Shown in pieces: positions 58,347 through 64,000 of a DNA stretch of 64,000 nt (positions within the stretch are counted from its first letter, which is position 1; every line of letters begins with the position of its first letter). A model generated the notes under the pieces. The model saw only the letters and a program-made list of their open reading frames with translations, had not been told where the DNA came from and ran no database searches. Origin of the DNA: Streptomyces sp. NRRL B-3428. GTDB taxonomy: Bacteria; Actinomycetota; Actinomycetes; Streptomycetales; Streptomycetaceae. Location of the stretch: assembly GCA_000721375.1 (NCBI GenBank), contig JOGW01000026.1, positions 36,756-100,755 of the forward strand. The letters are read 5' to 3'. Position numbers and translations under genes: made by a program.

Positions 58347-60434
58347 ATGACGACGACTCCTGCCGTACTCGCCGACGCCGCCGCCTACGCCGATGCGGTC
58401 GCCACCGCCACCAAGGCGGCTGCCGCCTACTACGCCGGGGGCGACAGCGCCCTGGACGACGACAACTACGACCGCCTCGTGCGGGCGATCGAGGCGTACG
58501 AGCAGGAGCACCCGGACGAGGTCCTCGCCGACTCGCCGACAGGCAAGGTCGCGGGCGGCGCCGCGGTGGGCGATGTGCCGCACACGATCCCCATGCTCTC
58601 CCTCGACAACGTCTTCTCCGCCGAGCAGTTCGCCACCTGGGCCGCGGGCGTGGAGCGGCGGATCGGCCGTGAGGTCGGGCAGTGGAGCGTCGAGCCCAAG
58701 CTGGACGGCCTGGCGATCGCGGCCCGCTACGTGGAGGGCCGGCTGACTCGCCTCATCACCCGCGGCGACGGCACGGCGGGGGAGGACGTCTCCCATGGCA
58801 TCGACAGCATCGAGGGCCTGCCCGCCCAGCTCGCCGAGCCGGTCACGATGGAGATCCGCGGCGAAGTCCTCATGACCACCGTGCAGTTCGAGGAGGCCAA
58901 CGAGGCGCGTACGGCGCACGGCGGCGAGCCGTTCGCGAACGCGCGCAGCGCCGCGGCCGGCAGCCTGCGGGCCAAGGACCGGGCGTACCAGGTGCGGATG
59001 TTGTTCTTCGGATACGGAGCCATCCCGCTGCCGGCGACGGACGCGACGCTCACGGACGGGCTGCGTACGCTCCCGCACAGCGAGATCATGGCGCGCGTCA
59101 CGGCGCTCGGTGTGCATACGGCGGACGCCACCGACGTGCCGGGCCGGGTACTGCACACCGTGGATGAGGTACGGCAGCGTGTCGAGGAGATCGGGGCTCT
59201 GCGCGCGGAGCTGCCGTTCGGCATCGACGGCATCGTCATCAAGGCGGACCTCGCCGCCGATCAGCAGGACGCGGGGTTCGGTTCGCGCGCCCCGCGCTGG
59301 GCGATCGCCTACAAACTCCCCGCGGTCGAGAAGATCACGAGGCTCGTCGGTGTCGAGTGGAACGTGGGCCGTACCGGTGTCATCGCGCCGCGCGCCGTAC
59401 TCGAGCCGGTGGAGATCGACGGTTCGACCGTCACGTACGCGACCTTGCACAACCCTGCCGACATCACCCGCCGTGACCTGCGCATCGGCGACCAGGTGAT
59501 GGTCTACAAGGCGGGCGACATCATCCCGCGCATCGAAGCCCCTGTCGCCCATCTGCGCACCGGCGACGAGCAGCCGATCGTCTTTCCCGAGGTGTGCCCG
59601 CAGTGCGGCTCCGGAATCGACACGTCCGAGCAGCGGTGGCGCTGCGAGCGCGGCCGTAACTGCCACCTCGTCGCCTCGCTCTCCTACGCGGCCGGTCGTG
59701 ATCAGCTCGACATCGAGGGCCTGGGCGCCTCGCGGATCGTCCAGATCGTCGACGCCGGTCTCGCCCAGGACCTCGCCGACCTGTTCACCCTCACCCGCGA
59801 GGACCTCCTCGCTCTGGACCGGATGGGCGAGACCAGCACCGACAACCTCCTCGCGGCCATCGCACAGGCCAAAGCCCAGCCGCTGTCGCGGGTGCTGTGC
59901 GCGCTGGGGGTGCGCGGCACCGGGCGTTCCATGTCCCGCCGTATCGCCCGGCACTTCGCCACCATGGAGGCGATCCGTACGGCCGACGAGGCAGCGATCC
60001 AGGACGTGGAGGGCATCGGCCCGGAGAAGTCCCCGGTGATCGTCGCGGAGCTTGCCGAACTCGCCCCCGTCATCGACAAGTTGGTGGCGGCCGGAGTGAA
60101 CATGATCGAGCCGGGGGCGACCGGCCCAGTCGCACGCGACGAGACCGAGGCCGGGGCCGAGGCGGGGGAGGCGGGTCCTGCGGGCCCGCTGGAGGGGATG
60201 ACGGTGGTGGTCACCGGTGCGATGACCGGCGCGCTGGAGGCGCTCAGCCGCAACCAGATGAACGAGCTCATCGAACGGGCCGGCGGCAAGTCCTCCTCCA
60301 GCGTCTCCAAGCGCACCACGTTGGTGGTGGCCGGTGAAGGCGCCGGATCCAAGCGCACCAAGGCGCAGGACCTGGGTGTCCGGCTGGTCGCTCCGGACGA
60401 GTTCGCCGAGATGCTCGGCGAACTGCTGACCTGA
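58347..60434 (+). CDS. ligA: NAD-dependent DNA ligase LigA, probably the second paralogue
   Basis: Complete LigA of 695 residues. The N-terminal Ia helix region carries [15 protein letters not shown]. The nucleotidyltransferase domain has the adenylated Lys118 in E-P-K-L-D-G. The OB fold is followed by a four-cysteine zinc finger (C-P-Q-C ... C-E-R-G-R-N-C), then HhH repeats and a BRCT domain (about 615-695). It seals nicks using NAD+. Streptomyces commonly carry a main LigA and a divergent second copy; the lone context here suggests the second, but I cannot prove that. ATG 58347 is chosen; ATG 58338 is also possible. Confidence 0.9.
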   Translation: MTTTPAVLADAAAYADAVATATKAAAAYYAGGDSALDDDNYDRLVRAIEAYEQEHPDEVLADSPTGKVAGGAAVGDVPHTIPMLSLDNVFSAEQFATWAAGVERRIGREVGQWSVEPKLDGLAIAARYVEGRLTRLITRGDGTAGEDVSHGIDSIEGLPAQLAEPVTMEIRGEVLMTTVQFEEANEARTAHGGEPFANARSAAAGSLRAKDRAYQVRMLFFGYGAIPLPATDATLTDGLRTLPHSEIMARVTALGVHTADATDVPGRVLHTVDEVRQRVEEIGALRAELPFGIDGIVIKADLAADQQDAGFGSRAPRWAIAYKLPAVEKITRLVGVEWNVGRTGVIAPRAVLEPVEIDGSTVTYATLHNPADITRRDLRIGDQVMVYKAGDIIPRIEAPVAHLRTGDEQPIVFPEVCPQCGSGIDTSEQRWRCERGRNCHLVASLSYAAGRDQLDIEGLGASRIVQIVDAGLAQDLADLFTLTREDLLALDRMGETSTDNLLAAIAQAKAQPLSRVLCALGVRGTGRSMSRRIARHFATMEAIRTADEAAIQDVEGIGPEKSPVIVAELAELAPVIDKLVAAGVNMIEPGATGPVARDETEAGAEAGEAGPAGPLEGMTVVVTGAMTGALEALSRNQMNELIERAGGKSSSSVSKRTTLVVAGEGAGSKRTKAQDLGVRLVAPDEFAEMLGELLT

Positions 60435-60451
60435 TGGCGATGCCGGGAGCG

Positions 60452-60484
60452 AAGGCGCAGCCGAGTCCTGGGCTGCGCCTTTGT
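60452..60484 (+). terminator. Rho-independent terminator of ligA
   Basis: AAGGCGCAGCC (60452-60462) and its exact complement GGCTGCGCCTT (60471-60481) with an 8-nt loop, followed by TTG, lie 18 bp after the ligA stop. Confidence 0.75.
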
Positions 60485-60665
60485 GCCCGCCGGTTCACCG
60501 GTTGGCCACCACAGCCTGTACGGCAGCGGCCCCGCGTGGCGGCGGTGTACTGCATTCGGCCGCCCTCGTGCCGTGCCGACCGGGGACCCGGGTCCATCCT
60601 CAGAACACCGAGGTTCCCGCAGGACGGGGGCCGATACCCGCAGCCGAGGAGAGGCAGCACCCACC

Positions 60666-60686
60666 ATGCGTGACGCCACCCGATGA
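60666..60686 (+). CDS. Six-codon mini-ORF overlapping the next start
   Basis: ATG at 60666 encodes M-R-D-A-T-R and stops at 60684-60686, overlapping the ATG of the zinc-ribbon gene by ATGA. It has the only good Shine-Dalgarno sequence here (GGAGAGG about 10 nt upstream), whereas the zinc-ribbon ATG has none. It could deliver ribosomes to the downstream gene by translational coupling. Confidence 0.4.
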   Translation: MRDATR

Positions 60687-60913
60687 GCCGCCATCCGCGC
60701 CGCCCCTGTCCGACGTGCCGACGCCCCATCGCGGTGATCGCCGGCCGTATCTGCCGCCACGATCCCCCCGAGGGCCGACGTAGCGGCCTCACCTCGTGCG
60801 ACGGTTCGTACGAGCGCCCTACCGAAGCGATGCCCGGCCAGCAGGCGCTGGACCTCACCACGGTGGCCGAAGCTTCACCACCGGCGCAGGAGGCGCTTTT
60901 CAACGCGCCGTGA
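60683..60913 (+). CDS. Small zinc-ribbon protein
   Basis: Protein of 76 residues with C-P-T-C-R-R-P-I-A-V-I near the N-terminus and a later H-D-P-P ... S-C-D-G, giving a probable zinc ribbon. Similar microproteins are frequent in Streptomyces, but their role is unknown. It starts in an ATGA overlap with a six-codon ORF. The 3' end overlaps the convergent expansin-like gene by 14 bp. Confidence 0.65.
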   Translation: MSRHPRRPCPTCRRPIAVIAGRICRHDPPEGRRSGLTSCDGSYERPTEAMPGQQALDLTTVAEASPPAQEALFNAP

Positions 60914-61862
60914 ACTGCACCCGCGTGACCTGTGCGACACCGGGCCGGATCCCGATCCCGTCGATCTCCAGGCGCTGTCCGTAGATGTCGGTCAGCCGGA
61001 TGCGCCCACCACAGCCGCTGCCGTTCTCGGAAGTGAAGTAGTTGTACTCAGTACGGGGCAGCGCCCGCCAGCCGCCACCGGTACGGACTTCGAGGCGTGC
61101 CACCGGATTGCGATGCCCGACGGCCTGGATCTCACACCAGTACCGGCTGGATCCGTTCTTGTACCGGACCGACAGCGGCTCGACGGTGCGAGGACTCATC
61201 AACTGCCAGGTGATCGGTATCTGGCCCTGTGAGGGGGCGGCCAGCTTGGCGAACGCCTCGGCACTGAGATCGAGTTGGCCCTTGCCGCACGGCGGCGGGC
61301 ATTCGTTGGTGATCCGCACCGTGATCTCGGCGCCGCCGGCAGCCCGTACGCGAACATAGGCACCGCATGCCTTCGCAGTCTCATAGTCGACGCTGTTCAT
61401 CGCCGCGGTCAGCGCATCGCGGGTGGGACCGAACGAGCAGGCGCCATTGCCGTCACCCGCGTCGTAGAAGGTGGCGGTTCCGCGATACGTCGTACCAGGC
61501 GTGATCCGTCCCGCGAGGACCGCGCCGGCGGTCGTCTTCCCGGGGGGAGGGCCGGTGGGGGAGGAGCGCGGGGGCGTCGAACTCGTGGGCGTCGACGGCG
61601 CCTTGCTGCGTGGCGTGGGCGTCGCAGGAGGAGGAGCCGTCGGCGTCCCCGGCGCGGCCGAGGACTCGCTCGCGCTTGACGGGGTGACCTTCACCGCCTG
61701 ACCGGAGTCACCGCCCGGCCGCGCGCCCAACGCCGCGACGAATGCCAGGAGCACAGTGACCCCGGCCACGGCAACGAGCGCCGAGCGCCCCCCACTCGAC
61801 ATGCGTGGTCCGCGCGAAGCACGCCGACGGCGCGAGGAGCGGTGATGCGAACGAGGTATCAC
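60900..61862 (-). CDS. Expansin-like protein with CBM63-type C-terminal domain
   Basis: Exported wall-loosening protein of about 320 residues. A basic N-terminus and one hydrophobic segment (about 25-48) act as signal or anchor. A Pro/Ser/Thr-rich linker (about 58-108) precedes the expansin D1 barrel (Y-R-G-T-A-T-F-Y-D, A-M-N-S-V-D-Y, T-N-E-C-P-P-P-C, L-D-L-S-A-E-A-F). A D2/CBM63-type domain follows (Y-W-C-E-I-Q-A-V-G-H-R-N-P-V, W-R-A-L-P-R-T-E-Y-N-Y-F). Bacterial expansins bind cellulose or peptidoglycan non-hydrolytically. GTG 61862 has AAGGA 7 nt upstream; an ATG at 61889 lacks one. Its neighbour is a GH16 gene with a CebR-like box. Confidence 0.87.
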   Translation of the reverse strand: MIPRSHHRSSRRRRASRGPRMSSGGRSALVAVAGVTVLLAFVAALGARPGGDSGQAVKVTPSSASESSAAPGTPTAPPPATPTPRSKAPSTPTSSTPPRSSPTGPPPGKTTAGAVLAGRITPGTTYRGTATFYDAGDGNGACSFGPTRDALTAAMNSVDYETAKACGAYVRVRAAGGAEITVRITNECPPPCGKGQLDLSAEAFAKLAAPSQGQIPITWQLMSPRTVEPLSVRYKNGSSRYWCEIQAVGHRNPVARLEVRTGGGWRALPRTEYNYFTSENGSGCGGRIRLTDIYGQRLEIDGIGIRPGVAQVTRVQFTAR

Positions 61863-61971
61863 TGACAAGTCCTTGCGCTGGTCGACCATCCCGTGACAAC
61901 AGAGCCTGCCACTGGGGCGTCGGCCATGTGTGCTCTTCGGAGGGGTTGGGGCAGGTGCCGCACCGGGTCGG

Positions 61972-62709
61972 TCACGGGTAGTACGGGGTGTGGGTGACGG
62001 CGGAGAGTTTCAGATAGCGCGCGCCGTCGGCGGTGGCCCAGGTGGAGGCGTTCGGGTTGCCGGGCCAGTCACCGCCGACCGCGATGTTCGCGATGAAGTG
62101 CATGCCCGTGCCCGGAGGCGTCGTGTACCAGGTGGTGCCTTTGTAGATCTCGTCCACGTGGAAGTCGATGTGGTCGGGCCACCAGGTGAAGGAGTACGTG
62201 TGGAAGGCGTTCGTCCAGCCCGCCGCGTTCGTGCTGGAGAACTGCCGCTGCGCGTTGTTGATGTCGTGCGAGGTCTGGTGGACGACGTTCGGGTTCTGCC
62301 CGACGATCTCGGCGGCGTCGAACTCCGGCAGCCACGGATTGAGAAACGCCGCCCACACCGCAGGGAGCAGCCCCTGCCCGTTGGGCATGTTCGCGGTGAA
62401 TCGGTAGGTGCCGTATCCGTACAGCGCCGTCGACTCCACGCGACCCGAGTAGTAGAGGCCGCCTCCGGCGTTGTACGCCTTGATGATCAGGGTGTTGCCC
62501 TCGTACCAGACACAGTCCGGGGTGTACGTCTCCAGCTCGTTGTTGGCGGTCCATCTGCCGCTGATCTTCTTCCAGGAGTTGACCGTCACCGGCGCTCCCC
62601 AGGAATCGGCCCGTGCGGCCGGGGCGCCGATCATCAGCGCGGGCGGTACGGCGAGCGCAGCGCCGAGTATGCGTCGACGGCTCGGCTTGTGTGGGGGTGT
62701 GGACGTCAT
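61972..62709 (-). CDS. Small Tat-secreted GH16 glycoside hydrolase
   Basis: Enzyme of 245 residues with a twin-arginine signal (S-R-R-R-I-L-G-A-A-L-A, residues 10-20; cleavage near A-R-A-D). A compact GH16 domain follows. The catalytic E-x-D-x-x-E is E129-F-D131-A-A-E134. Aromatic residues (F-T-W-W-P-D-H-I-D-F) line the cleft. No binding module is attached. GH16 members of this size cut beta-1,3/1,4-glucans or related polymers. GGAG lies 6 nt before the ATG. A palindrome matching the CebR consensus at 13 of 14 positions lies 35 bp upstream, so cello-oligosaccharide control is likely. Confidence 0.87.
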   Translation of the reverse strand: MTSTPPHKPSRRRILGAALAVPPALMIGAPAARADSWGAPVTVNSWKKISGRWTANNELETYTPDCVWYEGNTLIIKAYNAGGGLYYSGRVESTALYGYGTYRFTANMPNGQGLLPAVWAAFLNPWLPEFDAAEIVGQNPNVVHQTSHDINNAQRQFSSTNAAGWTNAFHTYSFTWWPDHIDFHVDEIYKGTTWYTTPPGTGMHFIANIAVGGDWPGNPNASTWATADGARYLKLSAVTHTPYYP

Positions 62710-62743
62710 TCGCGGCTCCAAAGGTTGGATGAGCGAAGGCGCG

Positions 62744-62757
62744 TGGGAGCGATCCCA
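62744..62757. promoter_or_regulatory. CebR-like box upstream of GH16
   Basis: TGGGAGCGATCCCA matches the known Streptomyces CebR operator TGGGAGCGCTCCCA at 13 of 14 positions. It sits in a wider dyad (GCGTGGGA-N4-TCCCACGC, 62741-62760), 35 bp upstream of the GH16 start codon. CebR is a LacI-type repressor released by cellobiose or cellotriose. Confidence 0.75.
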
Positions 62758-62959
62758 CGCTCCACTTGTGGCCGGACTGTAAGAGTGAGTTCGGCAGTTG
62801 GCAAGGCGCGCCGCACGAATCGGCATGTGCCTTTGGAAGTTGAAAGCACTGGTTCGACCCAGGCTGTTGATTCCCCTGTAATCCGCGTCCGTGCCTGCCT
62901 AGACTCGCTGGCGGTTTCACCTGGTCGAGGTGCCACCCATGCGTTGAGGGGGAGTTGTC

Positions 62960-63856
62960 ATGGGCTTGGAGACTGATGCCCAGCCTGAAGTCGGGACTGA
63001 TGTCGACTGGGCGCAGGAAGCCGTGCATCTGGTGCGGTCGATTGCCCGCGACGAGGAGTGGCTGGCCGAGGCCACCGCCCGGCTCGCCCCGGGCCGACAG
63101 GTCATGGTCGACCTCGGCTGCGGCGCGGGCGGTATGGCCCTGGCCCTTGCCGCAGCGGCGCCCACCGCGCAGGTCATCGCCGTCGACGGCGAACCCGTGC
63201 TTCTGGAGCAGGCACGCCGCATCGCGCGCGAGCACGGGGGCCCAGCCCTGAATATCCACTACGCACAGATCCGCTTCGAGGAAGGCCCAGAAGCACTCCG
63301 AGCTGCCATCGGCGGCGTGGCGCCGGACCTCATCTGGGCAGCGGCAGTGATTCACCACGCTCCCGACCAGCAGCGCACCGTCGACGAGGCGGCCACACTG
63401 CTCGCGCCGGGCGGCCGGATCGCGCTGGCCGAGGGAGGCCTGCCGATGCGCTTTCTGCCGTGGGACACCGGCCTGGGTGAACCTGGCCTCGAATCCCGCC
63501 TGGAGACCGCCCAGCATCGCCGCCTCGCCGCCCTGCGCGACCAGTTGCCCGGCAGCGTACGGATGCCGTACGGCTGGCAGGAGCTGCTGCGCAGAGCCGG
63601 CCTGGTGGACGTGCGGAGCGTGAGCTTCACCATCGACCGTCAGGCGCCGCCCGGCAGCGCCGTGATGACGGACGTCCTGACGACCCTCGGCAATCAGACC
63701 GCGGACCTGATCGACCTCGGCCTGCTCGACGCGGCCGACGCGAAGGTCTGGAACCGCCTCCTGGACCCTGAGGACGAAGCCTGGCTGGGTCGCCGTGAGG
63801 ACATCTACCAACTCACCTCAAGGGTGGTCCACTTCGGAGACCGGCCGCACGGCTGA
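62960..63856 (+). CDS. Class I SAM-dependent methyltransferase
   Basis: Methyltransferase of 298 residues with the Rossmann-like motif I V-D-L-G-C-G-A-G-G-M (about 50-59), acidic motif II V-I-A-V-D-G-E-P and motif IV I-W-A-A-A-V-I-H-H-A. A C-terminal helical region follows (about 200-298). The layout matches small-molecule (UbiE/Trm112-independent) methyltransferases. GGGGGAG precedes the ATG by about 6 nt. Single gene; the substrate cannot be inferred. Confidence 0.87.
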   Translation: MGLETDAQPEVGTDVDWAQEAVHLVRSIARDEEWLAEATARLAPGRQVMVDLGCGAGGMALALAAAAPTAQVIAVDGEPVLLEQARRIAREHGGPALNIHYAQIRFEEGPEALRAAIGGVAPDLIWAAAVIHHAPDQQRTVDEAATLLAPGGRIALAEGGLPMRFLPWDTGLGEPGLESRLETAQHRRLAALRDQLPGSVRMPYGWQELLRRAGLVDVRSVSFTIDRQAPPGSAVMTDVLTTLGNQTADLIDLGLLDAADAKVWNRLLDPEDEAWLGRREDIYQLTSRVVHFGDRPHG

Positions 63857-63920
63857 CGCTCTGCCCGCGGGGCGTGGTGCATGGTGCCCGCCTGCTGACA
63901 CGCCCGCCGACGTGACGCAC

Positions 63921-63955
63921 GACGCCCGCCGCCGGAGCATTCCGGGGCGGGCGTC
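63921..63955. terminator. Hairpin between convergent methyltransferase and cold-shock genes
   Basis: GACGCCCGCC (63921-63930) pairs with GGCGGGCGTC (63946-63955), and an inner CCGGA/TCCGG extends the stem. It should terminate both converging transcripts. Confidence 0.65.
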
Positions 63956-63968
63956 ATGGCATTGCTGC

Positions 63969-64000
63969 TTAGGCGGGGGTGATGTTCTCCGCCTGGGGGC
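63969..64000 (-). CDS. Cold-shock protein, C-terminal end only
   Basis: The last codons before a TAA (63969-63971) read P-Q-A-E-N-I-T-P-A. This matches the usual C-terminus of Streptomyces CspA-type cold-shock proteins (G-P-x-A-E-N-I-x-P-A). The rest lies beyond the right edge. Identification rests on ten residues and is therefore tentative. Confidence 0.6.
   Translation of the reverse strand, partial: PQAENITPA

Overview
The window is chromosomal DNA from a high-GC actinomycete, almost certainly a Streptomyces. Codon third positions are nearly all G or C. GTG starts and 4-base ATGA/GTGA gene overlaps are common, and TTA leucine codons are confined to two genes that would then depend on the bldA tRNA. 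Regulator and transporter families, a CebR-like box and many secreted polysaccharide-active enzymes also fit. No rRNA, tRNA, CRISPR, insertion sequence or prophage was seen. The ends cut an NlpC/P60 hydrolase (left) and what looks like a cold-shock protein (right).

0-10 kb: a POT peptide transporter with a CocE/X-Pro-type hydrolase; a UlaG-like metallo-hydrolase divergent from a CGNR zinc-finger regulator across a 12-bp inverted repeat; a type-II NADH-dehydrogenase-like flavoprotein; and an ArsR-type repressor, MFS exporter and degenerate cyclase operon with a triple 10-mer operator. 10-18 kb: a cobalamin riboswitch heading a BtuFCD-type importer plus a [2Fe-2S] ferredoxin-like protein, then a minus-strand E1-like (ThiF) adenylyltransferase/GNAT pair and an AfsR/COG3903-like ATPase-TPR protein that lacks any DNA-binding domain and carries a TTA codon.

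18-30 kb: a large secreted GH16 enzyme with golvesin-like and FN3 modules, divergent from a sugar ABC importer (two permeases and a lipoprotein) and an IclR regulator, which together look like an oligosaccharide utilisation locus. An Lrp/AsnC regulator is divergent from a fused indolepyruvate ferredoxin oxidoreductase. 30-47 kb: a GH2 beta-mannosidase-like enzyme and a GAF/PucR (CdaR-like) regulator. These precede a seven-gene overlapping operon: GlcD-type FAD oxidase, NitT/TauT-type ABC importer, alpha/beta hydrolase and secreted PHB-depolymerase-family esterase. GH2 and the GlcD operon share a 25-27 nt element just upstream of their starts, suggesting one regulon. Next come an MFS/esterase/TetR operon and an acyl-CoA ligase/hydrolase operon with a divergent TetR.

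47.8-53.4 kb is a decay zone: a GH2 gene reduced to its two ends, a frameshifted SCP2-type thiolase with a duplicated 3' end, and a LacI gene reduced to two fragments. They lie among an SDR, an unusual tandem TetR-TetR fusion and an M15 peptidase lipoprotein. 53-64 kb: a TetR repressor and a TTA-containing esterase around a 36-bp palindrome; a hairpin-rich non-coding stretch; a secreted lamin-tail protein; a probable second NAD-dependent DNA ligase; a zinc-ribbon microprotein; an expansin-like protein; a small Tat-secreted GH16 enzyme with a CebR-like box; and a methyltransferase.
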